From: an uncultured Romboutsia sp.
GTDB lineage: Bacteria; Bacillota; Clostridia; Peptostreptococcales; Peptostreptococcaceae
Reading direction: 5' to 3'
Assembly (NCBI GenBank): GCA_937907205.1
Contig: CALESE010000154.1
Span: forward strand, 1 to 19,850
DNA: 19,850 bases
Made by a program: the position numbers and the translations under genes. The notes under the pieces are model-generated. The model was not told where the DNA came from. It ran no database searches and saw only the letters and a program-made list of their open reading frames with translations. This document shows, piece after piece, positions 8,507 to 16,281 of the stretch (within the stretch, counting starts at the first letter, position 1; each line of letters starts with the position of its first letter).

Positions 8507-8958
8507 CTAAAATATATAGTTGTTTACATACTTAGTTATATCTATTGGCTCTTTATGTAAGTGTACTCTAGCATCTATACATTTTCTACCTATAAAATGA
8601 TGATATAACTCAAAGTCAACATCTCCATTTTTCTTTTTCTTAGCCTCTAAGGCATAATGTTGTTTTAGTTCTTCTTTTGTAAATATTATAGCCTTTTCTA
8701 CATCATCACTACATATTATAGTCATATAATCATAATCTTCATCTGGCTCTTTACTATTAAAACTTGCCCATAAGTATACATTGTCATTTCCATCTTCATT
8801 ATAGTTTCTACTTGTTCTTATCTTTACTTTTTTATTCCTTCTGTGGTTTTGAAAATTATTTGGTTTGACTTTGTTTCTACGTTTTCTATTTTTTCTAAGT
8901 TATTTTCTATAAATTTTGATAATACTTGCATTGTTATATTTTTTCTGCTTAACTTCAT
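8507..8958 (-). pseudogene. Unrecognised RM-operon gene, frameshifted
   Basis: ATG 8958 (MKLSRKNITMQVL), with AGGAG seven bases before it, opens a 44-codon frame ending KTTEGIKK-stop. Adding one A to the six-A run at 8828-8833 continues it as VKIRTSRNYNEDGN, then WASFNSKEPDEDYDYMTIIC and EKAIIFTKEELKQHYAL to the stop at 8507, about 150 residues. No family is recognised. The visible features are an amphipathic N-terminal helix, mixed strands, KKKKNG and an aromatic/His-rich YHHFIGRKC. No membrane segment is seen. It lies between hsdS and mntA on the same strand, so it probably belongs to the RM/defence transcript. The second frame alone also has an internal ATG at 8725 but no ribosome binding site. 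Confidence 0.7.
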
Positions 8959-9083
8959 TTGTTGCTCCTATTTCTATTTTAAGTTTATATACATATTTTT
9001 TATATATTATATATTTTATACGTTAAGTAAGTTTAAAACTGTAGAATATAAAATATAATGTTAATAATTATAGGTATTATTAA

Positions 9084-9109
9084 AGATACTAGAAATTAAT
9101 CTAGTATCT
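9084..9109 (-). terminator. Hairpin at the end of hsdS
   Basis: AGATACTAG and CTAGTATCT form a perfect 9-bp stem with an 8-base loop across the hsdS stop codon. On the minus strand it is followed by TTAATAATA, not a solid T run, so it is at best a weak terminator and may allow read-through into the genes towards hsdR. Confidence 0.45.
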
Positions 9110-10427
9110 CTATCTTTCCTGTTACAGCTTCACTTATTAAACTTTGCTTAGCTTCCTTTAGTTTTTCTATTTGTAGTTTGGTTTTATTTATACTTAATTC
9201 TATACTATTAACTTTTTGTTCAATGTATTTAACAATTATATTTTGAATATCTATAGATGGCACTGTTATTGATAAATTTTCAATTCTTTCTATATTTAAA
9301 TTCATTTGAGTATTAATTATGGCAGTACTCATAAACTCATCTTTCATAATAGCATAAGTATAATACATATATTTTAAGTCCATAAACTTGTTTGGTGTAA
9401 ATCCTACAATGCTATCTGGAAAACAAGCATTAAAATTCAATATAGCTATGTCACCTATATTAGCTGCTATGGTCATTACTAAAGTTCCTTTCGGAAATTC
9501 CTTACTGACACTATATCCTTTTTCATTCAAAGTTTGAGTATATTTTGATATATACATACCTGAATTAGCAACATCTCCAGTCTGAATAAATGGATACTTA
9601 CCATCATAATAATCTGGATCATTTCTAGGTCTATGATTAAATTTACCTCTATAAATTTTGCTAGTATATTTAATCTTTTTAACTTCCCAATCTTTAGGTA
9701 TCTCACCTAACCACTCAATTCCACTATCCTTCATCTCTTCACTACTTCTCTTGATAAGCTCATAGCCATCATCAGTCTTAACAACCTTTACCTTACCAGT
9801 AACAACCTCACTAATAAGGCTTTTCTTTGCTTCTTCTAATCTTTCTATTAACTTTTCTTTCTTAGATATAATTAAGTCAAACTGTGAAGTCTTTTTATCA
9901 AGGAAGTTTGCTATCTTCTTATCTAAATTCGGTATATATGGAATATATATGTCTTTAAATCTTTCAGGTGTTGTTGTCCATCTCATCAACATAATTCCCC
10001 ATCCATTTTTATAACGTTCATTAGCAAATCTCTTTGTTCTAAAAAGATGATGATAAAATCTAGTTTCTACATCCTTATTATACTTTCTATATATGTTATA
10101 AGCTGGACTAATTACACCATTGTATTCAGACATCCCTATTGCACCCATCCAAGCTAACATTTTATTAACTACTATATCATTTTTTTTAACTATTTTATAT
10201 TCAATAACTGTTTGAGCCTTATTTCCTCTTGCTTCTAATTCTTTTTGTGGCTTAACTCCTAAATGTGTGTATAATGATAGTAATTCTGCATCCTCTGAAT
10301 AATTTTTTTCTGAAATTTCTTCAAATACATGCTTTACCTTTTTTACTTCCCAATCCTTTGGAATTTTACCTATCCACTCAACTCCACTATCCTTTAACTC
10401 ATCATCTTTTCTATATCTGTATCTCAT
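9096..10427 (-). CDS. hsdS: Type I restriction-modification specificity subunit
   Basis: HsdS recognises the bipartite DNA target and holds two HsdM subunits. This 443-residue protein has the expected two-fold layout. Target recognition domain 1 begins KDSGVEWIGKIPKDWEVKKVK (about residue 12) and domain 2 begins KDSGIEWLGEIPKDWEVKKIK (about 233). Each ends in a coiled-coil conserved region, KLIERLEEAKKSLISEVVTGK (about 193-213) and QIEKLKEAKQSLISEAVTGK near the C-terminus. The two domains differ in their variable parts, so the two half-sites should differ. The ATG overlaps the hsdM stop by one base (TAATG), indicating translational coupling. It looks intact. Confidence 0.96.
   Translation of the reverse strand: MRYRYRKDDELKDSGVEWIGKIPKDWEVKKVKHVFEEISEKNYSEDAELLSLYTHLGVKPQKELEARGNKAQTVIEYKIVKKNDIVVNKMLAWMGAIGMSEYNGVISPAYNIYRKYNKDVETRFYHHLFRTKRFANERYKNGWGIMLMRWTTTPERFKDIYIPYIPNLDKKIANFLDKKTSQFDLIISKKEKLIERLEEAKKSLISEVVTGKVKVVKTDDGYELIKRSSEEMKDSGIEWLGEIPKDWEVKKIKYTSKIYRGKFNHRPRNDPDYYDGKYPFIQTGDVANSGMYISKYTQTLNEKGYSVSKEFPKGTLVMTIAANIGDIAILNFNACFPDSIVGFTPNKFMDLKYMYYTYAIMKDEFMSTAIINTQMNLNIERIENLSITVPSIDIQNIIVKYIEQKVNSIELSINKTKLQIEKLKEAKQSLISEAVTGKIEILD
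9682..9737. repeat. hsdS internal repeat, TRD2 entry (pairs with 10345-10400)
   Basis: Encodes the MKDSGIEWLGEIPKDWEVKK segment and corresponds base by base, with scattered changes, to 10345-10400 in the first domain. Such repeats are the usual sites of domain exchange between hsdS genes. Confidence 0.8.
10345..10400. repeat. hsdS internal repeat, TRD1 entry (pairs with 9682-9737)
   Basis: Encodes the LKDSGVEWIGKIPKDWEVKK segment. A second repeat pair in the same gene, 9121-9170 and 9799-9848, encodes the two coiled-coil conserved regions ending in VTGK. Confidence 0.8.
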
Positions 10428-12454
10428 TACCCTAGCACCTTCCTTATCTCTAGTGCTATCTCACTTTCTAAACTTTCAACTTCCTTCATAATTTCTGCAA
10501 AACTTCTTAACTCTTCATACTTATAAAAATGTCTAGTAAATGGTATCTCGTACCCTATATTATTTATGCTACTTTCATCTATATAAGCATCATTAACATT
10601 AGGTTTTACCTCTTTTTCAAAATACTCATATACATCTTCTTTAAGGCCTATACTTTCAGTATCCTTTAACGAACTATCACTTTCTATATTGCCTTTACTA
10701 TCCTTACAAACTACTGCATCTTCATTTCTTACACCAATAGCATTAACTATTGCTTTTATAAGTCCTGCTGGTAGTGCTATATCAAATTCTTTAGACTTAG
10801 CTTTTAAATCTTTTATAAACTTATCTCTGTCCATATACTCTAAAGTATTATCAAAGCTTTCTAAAAGTTTTATTAATTTTTCTTGCTTTTCTCTTCCTTC
10901 ATTTTCTTCCATTTCTTTTACTGCTAAGTCTTTTTTCTTAGATACCGCTAAGTTTATAAATTGAGTAGTATTTTTTACGTTTTCTATCGCTTCTTCATTA
11001 ACGTTAAAACTTAACTTTAATGGTCTTTCTACTGTTATTTTTCTATATCCAAAGTCTTCATTGTCAAAGATTTTACTATTTTCACTTTCTTCAAAGCTAT
11101 TATATAAACTTGTTATTTCCTTTATTTGCTCAGCACTTATTTCTTTTCTTTTGTTTCCTAAGCTCTTTCTCATTGATTGATAGTATTCACTAGCATTTAC
11201 AAGTTGTATCTTACCTTTTCTTTTAGCTTCTTTTTTGTTAGTAAGTACCCATATATATGTTGCTATTCCTGTGTTGTAGAACATATCAGTAGGTAGTGCT
11301 ATTATACCTTCTAATAAGTCTTCTTCTATTATCCATTTTCTAATGTTTGATTCTCCACTTCCTGCATCTCCTGTAAATAATGGACTTCCATTAAATATTA
11401 TAGCTATTCTACTTCCTTCTTCGTCATCATACATTTTGCTTATCATGTTTTGTAGGAAAAGTAATGAACCATCACTTACTCTTGGAGTCCCTGCTCCAAA
11501 TCTTCCGTCAAATCCTAAGTCTGCTTCTTCTTTTACTTTCTTTTCTTCATCTTTCCAAGTTACACCAAATGGAGGATTTGATATTAAGAATCTTATTTTT
11601 TCTCCACTAAATCTATCTTGTGTTAGTGTATTTCCAAGTCTTATGTTATCTGGATTTTGTCCTTTCATTAACATATCTGCCTGACATATTGCAAAGGATT
11701 CGTCTAGTAATTCTTGTCCATATACATTTACTATTGCATTTGGGTTTATTTTTTCTATATAGTCTTCAGCTATTGAAAGCATTCCCCCTGTACCACAGCA
11801 AAAATCTGCTATTGATATTACTTTTCCATCTTCTGTAAGGAAGTTTTCTTTGCCCATAAATAGCATTTCCATACAAAGTCTTATAACTTCTCTTGGTGTG
11901 TATTGCTCTCCTGCTGCTGAGTTTTCTGTGAATCTTCTTAACATTTCTTCGTATATGTATCCCATTTTATTGTTAGATACTGAGTTTATGTGAAGGTCTA
12001 CTTCATACATTTTACTAAGAACTGCATATAGTTTGTCTTTTTTATCAAGTTGTGCTATTTCATCTTTAAATTTAAATTTACCTATTATTTCTTTTACGTT
12101 ATTTGAAAATCCGTTTAGGTATTCTTCAAAGTTTGATTTTATATTTTCATTATCATCTAATAACTTTTTCCATGTAAAATCACTTACGTTATAGAATTGT
12201 AAGTCCATATTGTGATTTTCTTTTAAGTCTACTATTACCATTTCGTCTCTTTCTTCTTCTGGTAAGAAGTCGTATTCTTTGTATACTGATTTTATTATTT
12301 CTCTATTATAGTCATCTAATAAACAGTCAAATCTTCTTATTACTATTAGTGGAAGCATTACTTTTCTATAGTCTTCTTCTTTGTATGTTCCTCTTAGGCT
12401 TTCTGCTATGTTCCATAAAAACGAAACATGATTAAAATTATTATCTATACTCAT
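10427..12454 (-). CDS. hsdM: Type I restriction-modification methyltransferase subunit
   Basis: HsdM makes N6-methyladenine in the type I target, using S-adenosylmethionine. Motifs seen: the helical N-terminal domain (SFLWNIAESLRG), AGEQYTPREV (about 181-190), motif I ADFCCGTGGML (about 216-226) and catalytic motif IV NPPF (Asn293-Phe296), followed by the usual RFGAGTPRVSDGSLLFLQ segment. At 675 residues it is longer than classical HsdM of about 520-530, the excess lying in a C-terminal charged helical part (about 480-675) that includes the KYEELRSFAEIMKEVESLE helix. GTTAGGAG precedes the ATG. Translation is coupled to hsdS through TAATG. Its 5' region holds two nested inverted repeats and a possible TTGACA box. 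Confidence 0.96.
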   Translation of the reverse strand: MSIDNNFNHVSFLWNIAESLRGTYKEEDYRKVMLPLIVIRRFDCLLDDYNREIIKSVYKEYDFLPEEERDEMVIVDLKENHNMDLQFYNVSDFTWKKLLDDNENIKSNFEEYLNGFSNNVKEIIGKFKFKDEIAQLDKKDKLYAVLSKMYEVDLHINSVSNNKMGYIYEEMLRRFTENSAAGEQYTPREVIRLCMEMLFMGKENFLTEDGKVISIADFCCGTGGMLSIAEDYIEKINPNAIVNVYGQELLDESFAICQADMLMKGQNPDNIRLGNTLTQDRFSGEKIRFLISNPPFGVTWKDEEKKVKEEADLGFDGRFGAGTPRVSDGSLLFLQNMISKMYDDEEGSRIAIIFNGSPLFTGDAGSGESNIRKWIIEEDLLEGIIALPTDMFYNTGIATYIWVLTNKKEAKRKGKIQLVNASEYYQSMRKSLGNKRKEISAEQIKEITSLYNSFEESENSKIFDNEDFGYRKITVERPLKLSFNVNEEAIENVKNTTQFINLAVSKKKDLAVKEMEENEGREKQEKLIKLLESFDNTLEYMDRDKFIKDLKAKSKEFDIALPAGLIKAIVNAIGVRNEDAVVCKDSKGNIESDSSLKDTESIGLKEDVYEYFEKEVKPNVNDAYIDESSINNIGYEIPFTRHFYKYEELRSFAEIMKEVESLESEIALEIRKVLG

Positions 12455-12476
12455 TTTATTTTCTCCTAACTATTTT

Positions 12477-12519
12477 TAATCTTAGGTTAGCATTTTATTA
12501 TTTAGCTAACCTAAGATTA
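12477..12519 (-). promoter_or_regulatory. 15-bp perfect stem-loop in the hsdM leader
   Basis: TAATCTTAGGTTAGC (12477-12491) and its exact reverse complement (12505-12519) are separated by a 13-base AT-rich loop. The structure ends 22 bases before the hsdM ATG, just upstream of the ribosome binding site. No T run follows on the minus strand, so it is not a standard terminator for that direction. It may be a leader structure affecting translation or stability, or a protein binding site. Confidence 0.6.
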
Positions 12520-12548
12520 TTACTTTTAACTATATCTTAATATAACCT

Positions 12549-12663
12549 GTTGTGCTAGTTATTTTGCTCAACATATTGAAATTACTATATCAAGTTTTAT
12601 ATCTGTCAAGATACATATTATTGAACACTAGTATTTTCAACAATCATATTTAACTAGCACAAC
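12549..12663. repeat. 13-bp inverted repeat flanking the hsdM promoter region
   Basis: GTTGTGCTAGTTA (12549-12561) and its exact reverse complement (12651-12663) are 89 bases apart; the match continues outward with two mismatches. Between the arms lies a TTGACA box on the minus strand (12604-12609). Arm centres are 102 bp apart. The arms could be paired operators or the ends of a lost small element. Confidence 0.6.
12581..12609 (-). promoter_or_regulatory. Possible hsdM promoter
   Basis: On the minus strand a perfect TTGACA (12604-12609) is followed after 17 bases by AGTAAT (12581-12586), a poor -10. A TATAGT also lies at a 14-base spacing. The box is the best candidate in the 234-bp gap upstream of hsdM. 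The octamer ATAGTAAT, identical to one arm of the methyltransferase operators at 14.6 kb, overlaps the -10 region. Confidence 0.3.
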
Positions 12664-12688
12664 GAGTTAATATAAATACTACTATCAT

Positions 12689-14563
12689 CTATATTATTTC
12701 AAAAGTAGAAGTTACTCCCATACCTTCATACAAATTTAACTTTGCTTTTTTAAGTTTATCATTAAGTTGCTGAATTTCCTCTGTAATCTTCTTATACTCC
12801 ATTTTATAATTCTCTATTATATTTGTCTGTTCTTCTTCTGGTAACAGTATTACTGGGATATTCATTAAATCTTTTGAATTTAGTGAAATTACATTTGTTC
12901 CTGCTTGTTTATAATTTATTAAGAATTCACCTAATGGGCTTTCTAAAAATGTTTTTATATACTGAGGGTCATTATTTCCTTCTAATCTAAATCCTATTAC
13001 ATTTTGAGATATTAAGATTTTTTCATCATGTTCAGGTACTATACAAACTTTTATATTTGAACCTCTACTAGATATTAATATATCTCCTTTTTTAACACTG
13101 TATGATTCAATCCTTGCATTATTTTTTATCGTGTATCTTTGAAGAGATTCCGTATGTATTTCACTATCATTCAAATCTGATAGATTTACTATTTTGTACT
13201 CACCTTGTTCATCTTCTTCTATATTATTTGGAACTACATTTATACCTCTAAAAAACGTTCCTATATCTCCCAATGTTTTACACTGTTTTAATTGTTCTAG
13301 TTTATCTTTCTTAAACTTAACTTCTCCAAATTCATTACTAATCATCTTAGTCTTTACTACATTTTTATTAGCTAATAAGTTACTTCCTTCTATATCCCTT
13401 ATATTTACTATTGAACTTATCTCTTCTATCTCTTTTCTGTTTTTGTATATATCTATTATACTATCTATATGTTGCTGTGTTAGTATTTTTTGGTTTCTAC
13501 CTTTTACTTCATACATATCTTCAGCATTAATAAATAGTATTTTATTTTTTAATTCTTCATCTTTATTCATATTTATTACCATCATATTAATAGGTATTGC
13601 TGTTATAGTCATTACACCTGGTAAAGAAATTACTGCTTCTATACAATCTAAGCTTAATATATTCTTTCTAATAGTTTCTTCTGAGCTTCCTCTAAATAAA
13701 GTACCTGATGATGTAATTGCAATTCCTTTTCCATTATAATTTAAGGATTTTATCATATGAGATATGAAAAGCCATTCTGAATTTGACACTGGTGGTTTCC
13801 CAAATATAAATCTATTATATTGATCTTTTTCTACATACTCCTTCTCACACTTCCAATTTAATCCAAATGGAAAATTCATCATTATATTATCAAATGTTTT
13901 CAATTTATTTCCTTCTATAAATAAAGGGTTTACTAATGTATTACCTAATTTAATATTGTTATTGTCTGTTCCACTTACAAATAATCTTATTTTACATATA
14001 GCCCAATCTCTCTGATTAATTTCCTGTCCGTATAATTCTATTCTATTTCCATTTTGCTCTGCATAATCATTTGCTTCAGTTAGAGTTTCACCTATTCCGC
14101 AAGTTCCATCATAAAAGCTACCTTGTCTTGGTTCTAAAATTCCTATACCTAATTCATTTAAATATTTAGGTGTTGTCGACTCTCCTGAACTTTTCCCAGA
14201 TGATTCATTTTTAGTTTCTATTAATTGATCTATTATTAACTTCCATTTATCTTTATTTAAATTACTTTCTTTTATTATTGATAATACCTCATATTTAATC
14301 TCACTTGGTATTTTAGAGTCTCCATTTAGATGCTCAAATACACCTTCTAGGCCTTTATACTCATTTGATACTTGATTGAATGTGTTTTCTAATTCTTTAT
14401 TTACATCTGTACTTCTAAGTATTCTATCTATATGACTATTTTGAGGATTAATAGCTTCTATATATCCTAAAGTGTAGTATTTAGTCAATACCTCTACCAT
14501 CTCCTCTGTATTAAGAATACCTCTTAATGTTTGTGATATTTTGTAGTTTATTTCATTTTTCAT
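12689..14563 (-). CDS. N6-adenine DNA methyltransferase fused to a single specificity (TRD) domain
   Basis: A 624-residue protein with HsdM-type architecture joined to half of an HsdS. It has a helical N-terminus, SSGESTTPKYL (about 125-135), motif I DGTCGIGETL (Asp152) and motif IV NFPF (Asn230-Phe233) in place of the usual NPPF/Y, followed by a FGKPPVSNSEWLF segment. From about residue 430 comes a target-recognition domain (LGDIGTFFRGI, VKKGDILISSRGSNIKVCIV, ISLNSKDLMNIPVILLPEEEQ) and a closing coiled coil. No restriction gene is attached to it. Phe in place of the first Pro of motif IV is uncommon; activity may persist because Asn, the second Pro and the aromatic residue are kept. AAGAGGTG precedes the ATG, and a near-consensus promoter bracketed by twin palindromes lies upstream. 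It may be a solitary methylase or serve the neighbouring hsd system. Confidence 0.85.
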   Translation of the reverse strand: MKNEINYKISQTLRGILNTEEMVEVLTKYYTLGYIEAINPQNSHIDRILRSTDVNKELENTFNQVSNEYKGLEGVFEHLNGDSKIPSEIKYEVLSIIKESNLNKDKWKLIIDQLIETKNESSGKSSGESTTPKYLNELGIGILEPRQGSFYDGTCGIGETLTEANDYAEQNGNRIELYGQEINQRDWAICKIRLFVSGTDNNNIKLGNTLVNPLFIEGNKLKTFDNIMMNFPFGLNWKCEKEYVEKDQYNRFIFGKPPVSNSEWLFISHMIKSLNYNGKGIAITSSGTLFRGSSEETIRKNILSLDCIEAVISLPGVMTITAIPINMMVINMNKDEELKNKILFINAEDMYEVKGRNQKILTQQHIDSIIDIYKNRKEIEEISSIVNIRDIEGSNLLANKNVVKTKMISNEFGEVKFKKDKLEQLKQCKTLGDIGTFFRGINVVPNNIEEDEQGEYKIVNLSDLNDSEIHTESLQRYTIKNNARIESYSVKKGDILISSRGSNIKVCIVPEHDEKILISQNVIGFRLEGNNDPQYIKTFLESPLGEFLINYKQAGTNVISLNSKDLMNIPVILLPEEEQTNIIENYKMEYKKITEEIQQLNDKLKKAKLNLYEGMGVTSTFEII

Positions 14564-14584
14564 TTTTACACCTCTTACTTTTTT

Positions 14585-14603
14585 ATAGTAATTGCATTAC
14601 TAT
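14585..14603. promoter_or_regulatory. Operator-like palindrome O2 (downstream)
   Basis: ATAGTAAT-TGC-ATTACTAT, an inverted repeat with 8-bp arms. Its centre is about 21 bases downstream of the predicted start point of the methyltransferase promoter, so a bound protein would block transcription. It is identical over 19 bases to 14659-14677. Confidence 0.75.
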
Positions 14604-14621
14604 TATCAACTTTATATTTAT

Positions 14622-14650
14622 ATAATATACTCTCCAAGTAATAATGTCAA
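14622..14650 (-). promoter_or_regulatory. Promoter of the methyltransferase-TRD gene
   Basis: On the minus strand TTGACA (14645-14650) is separated by exactly 17 bases from TATTAT (14622-14627), close to the ideal sigma-A promoter. The predicted start point is near 14615, about 50 bases before the ATG at 14563. Confidence 0.8.
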
Positions 14651-14658
14651 CTACTTTT

Positions 14659-14677
14659 ATAGTAATTGCATTACTAT
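14659..14677. promoter_or_regulatory. Operator-like palindrome O1 (upstream)
   Basis: Second copy of the 19-bp palindrome, ending 8 bases upstream of the -35 box. Its centre (14668) is 74 bp from that of the other copy (14594), about seven turns of B-DNA, so both face the same side of the helix. The gene for the binding protein is not visible in the window. Confidence 0.75.
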
Positions 14678-14703
14678 TTTAAATCACATGCTTGTTTACT
14701 CAT

Positions 14704-14739
14704 AAAAAAAGATATTGACTTAATAGCCAATATCTTTTT
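14704..14739 (-). terminator. Intrinsic terminator of the glv operon
   Basis: AAAAAGATATTG (14706-14717) pairs with CAATATCTTTTT (14728-14739) over 12 bp with a 10-base loop. On the minus strand a run of seven T follows. It is usable in both directions and separates the sugar operon from the RM island. Confidence 0.8.
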
Positions 14740-14751
14740 CGTGGATTTCAA

Positions 14752-14784
14752 TGGTGGAGACGAATCGCAAGAATAATACCCACG
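14752..14784 (-). other. Possible tmRNA/tRNA 3'-end remnant (att-like)
   Basis: The 300-bp gap between the methyltransferase and glvA holds the promoter, operators and terminator above plus this stretch. On the minus strand CGTGGG (14784-14779) is followed by TTGCGATTC and then CGTCTCCACCA (14762-14752). The last 11 bases equal the 3' end of Bacillus-type tmRNA including CCA, and TTGCGATTC resembles a T-loop with one extra base, but the right side of the T-stem (CCCAC) is missing. It is not a functional RNA; it may be a scar of integration into an ssrA or tRNA gene, or chance. Confidence 0.35.
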
Positions 14785-14863
14785 ATTTAAATTTATACAT
14801 TCCTACACAATTTTTATCCGAGGGTCATACAAGGACAAAGTCTTTATTACTAAAGATATTTTA

Positions 14864-16216
14864 CTATCTTAATTCTGGCCAGTATCCTTTATTAGCTTCT
14901 ATCATATCATCTAATATAGCTTTAGCAACCCTCATACTTGGAACAGTTTTATTTAAAGTAAATGCTTGTAGTGCCTTTTCGTAACTATTTTCTACACACG
15001 CTTCTACTATTAGTTTTTCACTATTAACTTGTTGCATCATTAATCCTTGTTGGAATAGAGGTATTGGAGCTCTAGCTATAACTTCTGGACCATTCTTTCC
15101 TATGTATGCTGGTACTTCTACCATTGCATCATATGGCATATTTGGTATAGTTCCGCGATTTTCAGTTATAACTAAGAAACGAGCCTTTGTATCATTTTTT
15201 ATCGCAACTGCTAAATCACTTATCCAATCTCCGTGTGACCCTGCATAGAATGCCTTTTGTGATATTTCACCTGTTTTTAAGTAGTGCTCTACGCCTTCAA
15301 ATAAGTCTTTTTCACGACTTTCCATAACTTCATTTGCACGAGTACGGTCTATATTTGATTTCTCTACTGTTTCCTTAGCTAAAAGGTAATATGTTAAATA
15401 AGTATTAGGTAAGTAATCTGGGAAACTTTCTAGCATTGTGTAAACTGATTTCCAAACGTGATTCCAGCTACTTACAGCATGACGATTTCCTACACTTTGA
15501 GCTTTCTTTATTCTTTCTATATAAGATTCAGGCAGTAATATTTCATGTTTCTTTATGTATTCTTTTATTTCCGCCATTATATCCCTACCTTTGTACTCTA
15601 TAGATGTAAACCACCCAAAGTGATTTAATCCAAAGTAGTCATAAACTATATTGTTAACATCTTTTATACCTAATGATTCAGCTATTATATCTATTATAGC
15701 TATTGGCATATCACATATATTTATTATTCTTGCATTTGGTCTTAACTTACGGCAAGCTTCTGAAACTATAGCTGCCGGGTTAGAGTAGTTTAATATCCAG
15801 TGATCTTTCTTAGCGTATTTTTCTACATCATCTATAAGGTCTATCATTGGGTTTATTGTACGAAGTCCGTATGCCATACCTCCGCAACCACAAGTTTCTT
15901 GACCTACACAGCCATGCTTTAGTGGTATTTTTTCATCTTGTTCACGCATTTCATATTTACCAACACGCATTTGTGCAAATACAAATGTAGCATCAGTGTA
16001 AGCTTCTTTAACATCATTTGTTACAGTTAACTTAACATCTGTCTTAACATCTTCTCTTAATATCCACTCAACAACCACAGCTACTTTATCTTGTCTTTCT
16101 TTATCAATGTCAAATAAACGAATCTCATCTAAATCCAACTCTTTTGCTCTTTGCGCAATTGATTTAACAATCCCAGGAGTAAATGTACTTCCTCCACCAA
16201 CAACAGTAATAATCAT
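14864..16216 (-). CDS. glvA: 6-phospho-alpha-glucosidase (glycoside hydrolase family 4)
   Basis: Splits alpha-linked 6-phospho-disaccharides (such as maltose 6-phosphate) delivered by the adjacent PTS, by the unusual GH4 redox mechanism that needs NAD+ and a divalent metal. At 450 residues it matches GlvA. Seen: the N-terminal nucleotide-binding VVGGGSTFTPG (about 5-15), the GH4 signature QETCGCGGMAYGLR (about 106-119), NYSNPAA (about 143-149), ICDMP with the metal-ligand Cys168 and Asp169, and GLNHFGWF with His199. AGGAGGA precedes the ATG. It is the last gene of the operon, 65 bases after the EIICB gene, with the terminator at 14704-14739. It looks intact. Confidence 0.95.
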   Translation of the reverse strand: MIITVVGGGSTFTPGIVKSIAQRAKELDLDEIRLFDIDKERQDKVAVVVEWILREDVKTDVKLTVTNDVKEAYTDATFVFAQMRVGKYEMREQDEKIPLKHGCVGQETCGCGGMAYGLRTINPMIDLIDDVEKYAKKDHWILNYSNPAAIVSEACRKLRPNARIINICDMPIAIIDIIAESLGIKDVNNIVYDYFGLNHFGWFTSIEYKGRDIMAEIKEYIKKHEILLPESYIERIKKAQSVGNRHAVSSWNHVWKSVYTMLESFPDYLPNTYLTYYLLAKETVEKSNIDRTRANEVMESREKDLFEGVEHYLKTGEISQKAFYAGSHGDWISDLAVAIKNDTKARFLVITENRGTIPNMPYDAMVEVPAYIGKNGPEVIARAPIPLFQQGLMMQQVNSEKLIVEACVENSYEKALQAFTLNKTVPSMRVAKAILDDMIEANKGYWPELR

Positions 16217-16281
16217 AATATATTCCTCCTCTACTATATCTATCCCTTAATAATTTTTATTTAATCTATCAATATTTTTAT

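Noticed and set aside
9121..10400. Internal repeats in hsdS as evidence of an invertible specificity locus
   Set aside because: The repeats are direct and are the normal conserved regions of a two-TRD protein; no second hsdS fragment or recombinase gene is in the window.
13194..13739. Plus-strand open frame of 181 codons
   Set aside because: It is entirely antisense to the methyltransferase-TRD gene, with low-complexity Ile/Leu/Ser composition typical of AT-rich shadows.
14751..14984. Plus-strand open frame of 77 codons at the end of glvA
   Set aside because: Most of it is antisense to the glvA 3' end; no ribosome binding site; the upstream part is the terminator and tmRNA-like region.
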